A stretch of DNA of 5,861 bases, taken from Candidatus Aminicenantota bacterium. GTDB lineage: Bacteria > Acidobacteriota > Aminicenantia > JAMOAD01. The stretch covers positions 1 through 5,861 of the forward strand of contig JALXDT010000172.1 of NCBI GenBank assembly GCA_027070475.1, given 5' to 3'. Both the position numbers and the translations under genes were made by a program. Every line of letters starts with the position of its first letter. Position 1 is the stretch's first letter. The notes below the pieces were generated by a model that worked only from the letters and a program-made list of their open reading frames with translations, was not told where the DNA came from and searched no databases. This document shows, in pieces, positions 1 to 5,861 of the stretch.

Positions 1-1101
1 TATTATTTATATAGCAAGAAAAGGAGAGTTATAAATCTTTATGTGGAAGGACTTTCATATGATTTTATCTTCCCTTTGATTTCAGAAGGCAAGTTGCCGA
101 ATTTCGGTTGGTTAATTGAAAATGGTTCCTGGGCTCGCTCAAAAACACTGGATCCAATAAACAAATGGTCTGCTTATTCATCATATATAACCGGAGTTCC
201 ACCTTCTAAAAATCTGATGTACTCCTTCTGGAAAAAATCTTTTACTTCCTCTTTTTCTTCAGCTCCTTATATTCTTCCCAATGGATTTTTTTTGAAAACT
301 CTGGAAAGATTAAATTTTATAAAAAGACTTTATAACAAACCTTTTGTTTATTATAAAAAAGATATTTTCTCTTATCTGGAGAATTATAATGTTAAAAGTT
401 TTAAAGTGTTTTTTTTAAAAGAGGAAAAGGAATTATCTGTGAAAAAGAGTTTTACAAATTTTCCATCTCCTTTTGATGAGCTTGCTCTTAAAGATAGTGT
501 ACTTGTTAAATCTTTTAGAAAAAATATTTTACTTGATGAGCAGAGATTTTCTCTATTTATTCAGAAATTAAGTGCGGAGAAGGAAAATACTCTCTTTTAT
601 TCTCTTTATATTGATGGTTTACTTGATACGGAACTCAGGTTTTATAAATATAGTTTTCCAGAATATTATTCCTCTGTTCCCGAGGAAGACATACATCTTT
701 ATGGTGGAATAATAGAAAAATATTACCAATATATTGATCGCTATATTGGAAGAATCCTTTTAAATTTTAAAAGTTCGGATCTCCTGATAATTTCTTCGTC
801 TTTTGGTGTTGCCCCATTGGACCCTTTTGATCAAATAATTAACAGACTTTCAAAGAAGGAGATTTTTTCAGCTAAAATTTCCGGCTCTCCGGAAGGAGTT
901 CTCATATTGTATGGAAATGGGATAAAGAAAAATTATATCCTTAATAATTTTTCTTTTCTGAATGTTTATCCTATTATTACTTATTATCTCCAGCTTCCTG
1001 TTCCAGCCAATTCGAGTAAAAATTTCTCCCTGGAAATGTTTGAAAAAAAGTTTATAAAGGAAAATCCTCTGGTCTTTTCCTATGAGAGAAATGTAAAATG
1101 A
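1..1101 (+). CDS. Alkaline-phosphatase/type I phosphodiesterase-fold protein, probably catalytically inactive (5' end outside window)
   Basis: The frame is open from base 1 (366 residues to the TGA at 1099-1101). The GTG at 43 is almost certainly internal: the 14 codons before it encode KKRRVINLY, which leads into VEGLSYD just as the first beta strand of this superfamily leads into its usual DG motif. The fold is supported by LPNFGWLIENG, by SYITGVPPSK (like the family's TG..P..HG segment), by SLYIDGLLD (like the Dx3H segment), by LLIISSSFG (like the usual SDHG), and by EGVLILYGNGIKK followed by the YPIITYYLQLPVP tail. By eye, the first metal Asp is Glu (46-48), the Thr/Ser nucleophile position is Lys (163-165), HG is Asn-Leu (211-216), DH is Ser-Ser (near 793-801), and the His of the GTH motif is missing. 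Only Asp 613-615 looks retained. Family membership is inferred from these motifs and the overall order; loss of catalysis is my inference. Its role is unknown. It overlaps dtd by 4 nt. Confidence 0.72.
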   Translation, partial: YYLYSKKRRVINLYVEGLSYDFIFPLISEGKLPNFGWLIENGSWARSKTLDPINKWSAYSSYITGVPPSKNLMYSFWKKSFTSSFSSAPYILPNGFFLKTLERLNFIKRLYNKPFVYYKKDIFSYLENYNVKSFKVFFLKEEKELSVKKSFTNFPSPFDELALKDSVLVKSFRKNILLDEQRFSLFIQKLSAEKENTLFYSLYIDGLLDTELRFYKYSFPEYYSSVPEEDIHLYGGIIEKYYQYIDRYIGRILLNFKSSDLLIISSSFGVAPLDPFDQIINRLSKKEIFSAKISGSPEGVLILYGNGIKKNYILNNFSFLNVYPIITYYLQLPVPANSSKNFSLEMFEKKFIKENPLVFSYERNVK

Positions 1102-1553
1102 TAGCAGTAATACAAAGAGTCAAGAGAGCTATGGTTAAGGTTGATGATAAAATAGTAGGAAGTATTGGGAAAGGAATATTGGTTCTTGTTGGAATAGAGT
1201 ATGATGATAATGTCAAAGATAGAGATTTTGTTGTAAATAAAATCTTAAATCTGAGAATTTTTCCTGACAGTGACGGAAAGATGAACCTTTCAGTGGTTGA
1301 TATTAAAGGTGAAATCCTTTCGGTTTCTCAATTTACTCTGACCTCAAAGATAAAGAAGGGAAGAAGACCTGATTTTGTCAGAGCTATGCCTTCTGAAAAA
1401 GCAAAAGCATTTTATCAAGAATTTTTAAGTGATTTAAGAAAAAGTAATTTAAAAGTTGAGGATGGAAAATTCGGGGCAATGATGGAGGTTGAGCTTATAA
1501 ATGATGGCCCTGTTACTTTTATAATAGATAGTAAAATAAAAAAATGGAATTAA
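1098..1553 (+). CDS. dtd: D-aminoacyl-tRNA deacylase (D-Tyr-tRNA deacylase)
   Basis: This is a 151-residue cytosolic enzyme of the DTD family, which hydrolyses D-amino acids, and glycine mischarged on tRNA-Ala, from tRNA. The length is typical of the family. The start MIAVIQRVKRAMV is the usual N-terminal strand. The active-site motif SQFTL is at residues 77-81, followed by KKGRRPDF (86-93), and the Gly-Pro motif sits in NDGPVT at 135-140; this Gly-cisPro pair is the family's chirality filter. No key residue appears lost, so the protein should be functional. The ATG overlaps the stop of the upstream gene as ATGA, and only a weak purine stretch (GAGAG, 1084-1088) precedes it, which suggests translational coupling. 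Its neighbours are mostly envelope genes, so its position is probably operon convenience rather than a shared pathway. Confidence 0.96.
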   Translation: MIAVIQRVKRAMVKVDDKIVGSIGKGILVLVGIEYDDNVKDRDFVVNKILNLRIFPDSDGKMNLSVVDIKGEILSVSQFTLTSKIKKGRRPDFVRAMPSEKAKAFYQEFLSDLRKSNLKVEDGKFGAMMEVELINDGPVTFIIDSKIKKWN

Positions 1554-2269
1554 CCAGGGATTTTTTTTTGGATAAAAAAATAGTAGTCTATCAACCCAAA
1601 AAAGGGTATAGATTTTCTATTGATGCTCCGATTCTTGCTGATTATATTAAAATCAAAGATAATGAATCAGTTCTCCTTGAAATAGGGGGTGGATGTGGTA
1701 TAATCAGCCTTATAATTTCTAAAACAAAAAAAGTTAAAAGAATATATATTATTGAGATTCAGGAGATTATGGCAAAAGCAATTGAAAAGAATATTAAGGA
1801 GAACAAAGTGGATGCTCTTGTAAAGCTTGTAAAAGGAGATTTTCAAAATTATCCTTTTAAAAAAAAGTTTGACATTATATTCTCAAACCCTCCGTACAGA
1901 CCTCGTGGGAGTGGAAAGTTACCGGCTAATGAAAGTAAGGCATTGGCAAAATTTGAAATAAAACTTTCTATGAAAAAATTATTGAAAAATTCTTATGATT
2001 TATTAAAAGAAAAAGGTTCATTATATCTGATATATCCTTATAATAGGTCTAAAGATTTGAAAAGGATGGCTGAAAAATTAGGCTTTTTCAAAAGAAGAGA
2101 AAGACTGGTATATGCAAGAGAGGGAAGAAAACCTGTTTTTTATATGGCTGAATTTACAAAGAAAAAAGTAGAGAGGGTTTACTCTGATTTTATAATTTTG
2201 GAAAATGAGAATGGAAGATATACAGATGAAATAGAAAAAATTTTAAGAGGTAAAAATGTTTATAATTGA
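1544..2269 (+). CDS. TrmN6/YfiC-type SAM-dependent methyltransferase (putative tRNA adenine-N6 methyltransferase)
   Basis: The 241-residue protein is close to the usual length of the TrmN6/YfiC (COG4123) group. Its N-terminus has the group's pattern LTRDFFLDKKIVVYQPKKGYRFSIDAPILA. The SAM-binding motif I is EIGGGCG (46-52), the acidic residue ending strand 2 is in IIEIQ (69-73), and the catalytic NPPY of N6-adenine methylases is at 115-118. TrmN6 of enterobacteria methylates A37 of tRNA-Val. Homologues elsewhere may modify other RNAs or proteins, so the substrate is inferred and I give no symbol. The start lies 10 nt inside dtd, and I see no Shine-Dalgarno sequence in the A-rich stretch before it, so translation probably depends on coupling to dtd. 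The last 14 nt overlap the permease gene. A run of nine T (1561-1569) lies in codons 6-9. Confidence 0.85.
   Translation: MELTRDFFLDKKIVVYQPKKGYRFSIDAPILADYIKIKDNESVLLEIGGGCGIISLIISKTKKVKRIYIIEIQEIMAKAIEKNIKENKVDALVKLVKGDFQNYPFKKKFDIIFSNPPYRPRGSGKLPANESKALAKFEIKLSMKKLLKNSYDLLKEKGSLYLIYPYNRSKDLKRMAEKLGFFKRRERLVYAREGRKPVFYMAEFTKKKVERVYSDFIILENENGRYTDEIEKILRGKNVYN
2245..2250 (+). promoter_or_regulatory. Ribosome binding site of the ABC permease gene
   Basis: AAGAGG lies 5 nt before the ATG at 2256, inside the 3' end of the methyltransferase gene. It supports this start and shows the permease can recruit ribosomes itself despite the 14-nt overlap. Confidence 0.6.
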
Positions 2270-3074
2270 TAAAATTAAAACAATTTATAGAAGTAGACTC
2301 CTTATATCAAATCTTGTTTCAAGAGAATTAAAGGCAAGGTACAGAGGTTCTGTTTTAGGTTTTTTATGGACATTTTTAAATCCCCTTCTTCTAATGTTGG
2401 TTTATACTCTTGCTTTTGGAATAATTTTAAAACCACGGTATCCGATTCCTGAACTCAAAACAGCTCTTGATTATTCTCTCTTTTTATTTACAGGTCTTCT
2501 TCCATGGATATGGTTTAGCTCTTCGATAATTGAAGCGGGCAATGTACTTTCTATTCATGGTGCTTTGATAAAAAAAGTTTTGTTTCCTGTTGAAGTTTTA
2601 CCTATAATGACTGTAACTGCAAATTTTATTAATTTTCTCCTGGGACTCCCTATCTTAATTCTCTTTTTTATTATTTTAGGTCATCCTTTAACATGGTATG
2701 TATTTTTTGCAATCCCTGTCATGATAGTTCAGTTTTTCTTTACCTTGGGGTTGGGGTTTTTTGTTGCTGCTTTGACAGTACATTTTAAAGATGTCCAGAA
2801 TCTGATTGCGAACTTTCTTACCCTCTGGTTTTTCGGTACTCCGATAATTTATCCCTTTAATTTTGAGCCTATTTTAAAGTCAAAATTGATAAAAACCGCT
2901 TTATTGTTAAATCCATTAACGCATATTATTGAAGGGTATCAGTATTCTTTCTTTTTCGGTTCATTACCTCATTGGAAGAAATTAACGGTAACATTTATAG
3001 TATCTTTTCTTTTCTTCCTATTGGGTTATTATTTCTTTGATAGGGTAAAAGATACCTTTGCGGAGGAAGTCTGA
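2256..3074 (+). CDS. wzm: Polysaccharide (O-antigen/teichoic-acid type) ABC exporter, membrane subunit
   Basis: This 272-residue integral inner-membrane protein belongs to the ABC-2 polysaccharide exporter family (Wzm/TagG/KpsM). With its ATPase it moves an undecaprenyl-linked glycan from the cytoplasm across the inner membrane. The family's N-terminal amphipathic segment is clear: ISNLVSRELKARYRGSVLGFLW (17-38), with the RELKxRYxxSxLGxLW pattern. Roughly six hydrophobic segments follow, at about 38-58, 74-95, 115-142, 146-174, 182-200 and 246-264. The loop containing VHFKDVQNL (175-183) corresponds to the conserved FRD(V/L) region, and LNPLTHIIEGYQ (218-229) is the usual C-terminal motif. 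Length and composition are normal. The downstream ATPase gene starts on this gene's stop codon, so the pair is an obligate partnership. The exact glycan (O-antigen, capsule or other) cannot be read from this protein. Confidence 0.93.
   Translation: MFIIDKIKTIYRSRLLISNLVSRELKARYRGSVLGFLWTFLNPLLLMLVYTLAFGIILKPRYPIPELKTALDYSLFLFTGLLPWIWFSSSIIEAGNVLSIHGALIKKVLFPVEVLPIMTVTANFINFLLGLPILILFFIILGHPLTWYVFFAIPVMIVQFFFTLGLGFFVAALTVHFKDVQNLIANFLTLWFFGTPIIYPFNFEPILKSKLIKTALLLNPLTHIIEGYQYSFFFGSLPHWKKLTVTFIVSFLFFLLGYYFFDRVKDTFAEEV
3062..3067 (+). promoter_or_regulatory. Ribosome binding site of the wzt ATPase gene
   Basis: GGAGGA lies 6 nt before the ATG at 3074, within the last codons of the permease gene. 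It is the strongest Shine-Dalgarno sequence in the window and fixes the wzt start, whose A is the last base of the wzm TGA. Confidence 0.75.
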
Positions 3075-4330
3075 TGAGTGAAATTGCAATTTCTTTAAAA
3101 AATATTGTTAAAGCTTATAGAAAATATGCAAGCAAACATAGATTTAATACTCTTAAAAGTGCTTTTATTGAAGGAACTATCTTCAAAGATTTTAAACCTG
3201 AAGAGGTGTTTCTTGCTGTAAACAATGTATCTCTTGATATCAAGAAGGGCAAGACAGTCGGGATTATAGGAGAGAATGGTTCCGGTAAGAGCACACTTTT
3301 AAAAATTATTGCAGGGATAGTCAGACCAAATAGAGGGAGTGTTATAACGAGAGGAAGAATTTCAGCTCTTATAGAACTTGGAGCAGGTTTTCATCCGGAA
3401 ATTTCAGGAAGAGAGAATATTTTTATAAATGGAATTATTTTAGGTCTTACAAAAAAGGAAATTAAGGAAAAATACAATGAGATTGTAAGATTTGCAGAGC
3501 TTGAAGATTTTATAGATCAACCTGTAAAAACCTATTCATCGGGGATGTTTATGAGATTGGGTTTTTCTGTTGCTATTAATGTTAATCCTGACATCTTACT
3601 TGTGGATGAGGTCCTTGCAGTAGGAGATGCATCTTTTGTCCCAAAGTGTATTGATAAAATAAATGAATTTAAGAGAGCCGGTAAAACTATTGTTTTTGTT
3701 AGTCATGATCTGGAAACTGTGGCAAGAATTACTGATGAAGCTATCTGGATGAAAAAAGGACAGATAGTTATGAGGGGATATCCCCGTCAGGTTGTAGATG
3801 CATATCTGCAGGATATAAGCGAAAAAGAGGAGAGTAAACACAAAGAGAGCAAGAAGGAAGAAAAAGCACCTGTTGATAATAAGAGATGGGGAGATAGAAG
3901 TGTAGAAATAATCTCTGTTAAATTAAAAGATCAAACGGGGAAAGAAAAGTTTATCTTTTCTCCAGATGATGGAATGATAATAGAGATGGAGGTTAAAGCA
4001 AAGGAAGAGAAAGATAATTTTGGTTTTGGAATAGGTATATTAAATGGAGAAGGCCATAATGTTTATGGTACGAATACATTTCTTGAGAATTTAATGGGAG
4101 AAAGGCTTACAAAGGGTTATCATAAGGTGGTTTTTAAGATATCAAAATTAAATCTGATAAATGGTTTTTATTTTGTTGATGTTGCAGTTCACTCTAAAGA
4201 GGGAACTCCTTATGATTATCATCATCTTCTTCATAAATTCAGGGTGGATTCTGTACATAAAGATGTTGGGGTGTACAGAATGAAGCATTTGTGGGAATTT
4301 GATAATGGAATTAGATTCAAAAAGTATTAA
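3074..4330 (+). CDS. wzt: Polysaccharide ABC exporter ATPase with C-terminal cargo-binding domain
   Basis: This is the 418-residue ATP-binding subunit partnering the upstream Wzm-like permease. The nucleotide-binding domain (about 1-245) has Walker A GENGSGKS (66-73), the glycan-exporter motif GRISALIELGAGFHPEISGREN (94-115), signature YSSGM (154-158), Walker B ILLVDE (174-179), LAVGD (181-185) and the H-loop His211 in VSHD. A Lys/Glu-rich linker follows at about 249-268. The rest (about 270-418) looks like the Wzt C-terminal beta-sandwich, with a strand-rich sequence and GFGIGILNGEG near 317-327. In characterised O9a/O8-type systems this domain binds the modified end of the finished polysaccharide and couples chain termination to export. 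Whether the chain is capped here is inferred by homology; no capping enzyme lies in this window. All catalytic ATPase motifs are intact. The end overlaps the next gene by 26 nt. Confidence 0.93.
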   Translation: MSEIAISLKNIVKAYRKYASKHRFNTLKSAFIEGTIFKDFKPEEVFLAVNNVSLDIKKGKTVGIIGENGSGKSTLLKIIAGIVRPNRGSVITRGRISALIELGAGFHPEISGRENIFINGIILGLTKKEIKEKYNEIVRFAELEDFIDQPVKTYSSGMFMRLGFSVAINVNPDILLVDEVLAVGDASFVPKCIDKINEFKRAGKTIVFVSHDLETVARITDEAIWMKKGQIVMRGYPRQVVDAYLQDISEKEESKHKESKKEEKAPVDNKRWGDRSVEIISVKLKDQTGKEKFIFSPDDGMIIEMEVKAKEEKDNFGFGIGILNGEGHNVYGTNTFLENLMGERLTKGYHKVVFKISKLNLINGFYFVDVAVHSKEGTPYDYHHLLHKFRVDSVHKDVGVYRMKHLWEFDNGIRFKKY

Positions 4331-4730
4331 CAAAAAAAAAGTTCTTGTTTTAGGAGCTTTTGATTTAATACACCCGGGGCATGTTTACTTTTTATCCAAA
4401 GCAAAAGAAAAAGGTGATTTTTTAGTTGTTGGTTTATTTGATGATTTACTGGTCAGCAAATTGAAGGGGGAAAAAAGACCGATTATATCATATGGAGAAA
4501 GAGAGGAAATACTTTTATCCTTTGAGCCTGTTAATTCCGTTGTGCCTGTTTCAAACATTGCTGAATTTTTAAAAAAGAATTCATTCAATCTTATTGCAAT
4601 AGGAGAGGGGGACAACTATTTCCCGAAAGATTATATTAAGAGTTTTAAAGGTGAAATCTTTGTAATTGAAAGATTCGGAGATTATTCAACTTCCTCCGTA
4701 ATTAAAAAGATAAAAAAAACTTTTCAATGA
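4305..4730 (+). CDS. HxGH nucleotidyltransferase, similar to heptose-1-phosphate adenylyltransferase (RfaE2/HldE C-domain)
   Basis: This is a 141-residue cytidylyltransferase-like protein. The signature GAFDLIHPGH is at 17-26 (HPGH 23-26), and YSTSSVIKKI at 127-136 matches the family's ISTTxxI motif. LKGEKRPI (53-60), followed by REEILLSF, strongly recalls RfaE2, which makes ADP-heptose for LPS from D-glycero-beta-D-manno-heptose 1-phosphate and ATP. The usual KGGDY segment is changed to GEGDNY (100-105), and the NSD segment is also not exact. Substrate is therefore uncertain, and glycerol-3-phosphate or other cytidylyltransferases remain possible. It has no fused kinase domain. I chose the ATG at 4305 rather than the TTG at 4299 because GGGA (4293-4296) sits 8 nt upstream. 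The gene begins inside wzt in another frame, so it is probably co-translated with it. A run of nine A (4332-4340) encodes Lys10-12. Confidence 0.75.
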   Translation: MELDSKSINKKKVLVLGAFDLIHPGHVYFLSKAKEKGDFLVVGLFDDLLVSKLKGEKRPIISYGEREEILLSFEPVNSVVPVSNIAEFLKKNSFNLIAIGEGDNYFPKDYIKSFKGEIFVIERFGDYSTSSVIKKIKKTFQ

Positions 4731-4771
4731 AATCCCTTTACTCCTTTATAACTTTTTTATAAGATTTATTG

Positions 4772-5861
4772 ATGAAGGAAAAGACCATCTTTGGAGCTGA
4801 GATATTTTGTGAAAGGGAATATGAAAAATACAGAGGGAAAAATATTGCAATTCTTTTAAATCAATCTTCAATTGTTTTTGATAGAGAGACAACCCTTGAG
4901 TGTCTTCTAAAAAAAGGATTAAAGATTAAGAAGGTCTTTTTTCCCCAGCACGGTTATTATCAGGACAAACAGGATAATATGAAAGAATCGGAAAATATGA
5001 AAATTAATGGAATAGAATATATTTCTCTTTATGGGAAAAAGTTTTATCCTGCGGATGAAGATCTTGATGGGATAGATATTTTTCTCTATGATTTACAGGA
5101 TATTGGGACAAGAATATACACCTTTGTTTCAACCCTGTTTTTGCTGCTGAAAGCACTGGATGGGACTGTTATAAAACTTATTGTACTTGACAGGCCGAAT
5201 CCTCTCGGAAGAAAAGTTGAAGGAAATTTAGTTGAAGAAGAATTTAAATCCTTTATCGGAATTTATTCTTTACCAATGGTGTATGGTATGACTCCCGCAG
5301 AACTTGCCATCTTTTTTATAAAAAGGGAAGAATTTCAAATTGATTATGAGGTTATAAAGATGGAAAACTGGAAAGGTTTTTTTTATGAGAAAACAAATAG
5401 ATTCTGGTACCCTCCTTCACCGAATATGCCCCATTATTTAACCTCCTATGTATATCCGGGGAGTGTTCTTCTTGAAGGTACAAATATTTCGGAGGGGCGC
5501 GGTACAACAAGACCATTTGAAATTTTGGGGGCTCCCTTTATTGATGGGAGACTATTATCAAGAGAATTAAATAGTTTAAATTTACAAAGTGTTCATTTTA
5601 TTCCATATTACTTTACTCCTACTTTTAATAAATGGAAGGGAGAATTGTGCGGAGGGATTTTCATAAGAGTTTTTGATATGAGAGCTTTTGAACCATACAA
5701 AACTGGTATTCTAATTCTAAAAAAAATCAGAGAAATTTATGGTGATAAGTTAAAGTGGAATCCTCCTCCCTATGAGTATGAGCACGAAAAATTACCCATT
5801 GATATTATTACAGGAGGAAGTAAGGTCAGGGAATTTATAGATGAGGGTGAAGGGATAAAAG
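4772..5861 (+). CDS. NamZ-like (DUF1343) exo-beta-N-acetylmuramidase family protein, C-terminus cut by window
   Basis: The frame is open from ATG 4772 to the window edge (363 complete codons, no stop). A family member of the usual length would lack only its last few tens of residues. Conserved DUF1343 landmarks in order are ILLNQSS (27-33), FFPQHGYY (56-63), LYDLQDIGTRIYTF (105-118), VLDRPNPLG (138-146), PPSPNMP (214-220) and EGTNISEGRGTTRPFE (235-250). Characterised members release N-acetylmuramic acid from the non-reducing ends of peptidoglycan fragments; the same role here is inferred. The N-terminus goes directly into the fold with no hydrophobic signal peptide, and an in-frame TAA at 4760-4762 rules out a longer start; only a TTG at 4769 is possible. 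This hints at a cytoplasmic salvage role. No strong ribosome-binding site is visible. The 41-nt gap from the upstream gene is AT-rich, with no convincing terminator. Confidence 0.9.
   Translation, partial: MKEKTIFGAEIFCEREYEKYRGKNIAILLNQSSIVFDRETTLECLLKKGLKIKKVFFPQHGYYQDKQDNMKESENMKINGIEYISLYGKKFYPADEDLDGIDIFLYDLQDIGTRIYTFVSTLFLLLKALDGTVIKLIVLDRPNPLGRKVEGNLVEEEFKSFIGIYSLPMVYGMTPAELAIFFIKREEFQIDYEVIKMENWKGFFYEKTNRFWYPPSPNMPHYLTSYVYPGSVLLEGTNISEGRGTTRPFEILGAPFIDGRLLSRELNSLNLQSVHFIPYYFTPTFNKWKGELCGGIFIRVFDMRAFEPYKTGILILKKIREIYGDKLKWNPPPYEYEHEKLPIDIITGGSKVREFIDEGEGIK

Noticed and set aside
43..1101. GTG at 43 as the true start of the first gene
   Set aside because: The same frame is open to base 1, and the preceding codons encode the family's first beta strand, so the gene starts outside the window.
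3596..3841. Minus-strand open frame inside wzt
   Set aside because: It lies opposite the Walker B and H-loop coding region of wzt, and its translation has no recognisable motif.
4148..4333. Minus-strand open frame at the end of wzt
   Set aside because: It is antisense to the conserved C-terminal domain and resembles no known protein.
4385..4615. Minus-strand open frame inside the nucleotidyltransferase gene
   Set aside because: It is fully antisense to a gene with clear family motifs.
4299..4730. TTG at 4299 as start of the nucleotidyltransferase
   Set aside because: The ATG two codons later (4305) has better spacing from GGGA at 4293-4296 and is the commoner codon; the choice changes only two residues.
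4731..4771. Possible terminator between the nucleotidyltransferase and NamZ genes
   Set aside because: The gap holds two TTATAA copies and T runs but no GC-rich stem, so I cannot support a rho-independent terminator.

Overview
This is a low-GC, AT-rich bacterial window in which every credible gene lies on the + strand. Six genes run head to tail with overlapping ends, and a seventh follows after a 41-nt gap. An O-antigen-type ABC exporter (Wzm/Wzt), a heptose-1-phosphate adenylyltransferase-like protein and a NamZ/DUF1343 peptidoglycan-sugar hydrolase suggest a bacterium with a glycan-rich, probably Gram-negative envelope. The sequence alone does not let me name a phylum or species.

Layout: (1) 1-1101 is the 3' part of an alkaline-phosphatase/phosphodiesterase-fold protein. 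Its reading frame is open to the left edge, and most of its expected metal ligands and its nucleophile appear to be replaced. (2) 1098-1553 is D-aminoacyl-tRNA deacylase (dtd). (3) 1544-2269 is a TrmN6/YfiC-type SAM-dependent methyltransferase. (4) 2256-3074 and 3074-4330 are the membrane and ATPase subunits of a polysaccharide ABC exporter; the ATPase carries a C-terminal Wzt-type cargo-binding domain. (5) 4305-4730 is a small HxGH nucleotidyltransferase closest by eye to RfaE2/HldE-C. (6) 4772 to the right edge is a NamZ-like (DUF1343) protein, cut by the window and without a signal peptide.

The first six genes are probably one transcription unit: their ends overlap by 4, 10, 14, 1 and 26 nt and no terminator is visible between them. 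Three genes (wzm, wzt and the nucleotidyltransferase) concern surface polysaccharide, NamZ concerns wall-sugar salvage, and two (dtd and the methyltransferase) look like tRNA housekeeping. The most unusual element is the apparent pseudo-phosphodiesterase at the left edge. I see no CRISPR array, insertion sequence, RNA gene, or convincing new multi-gene system.
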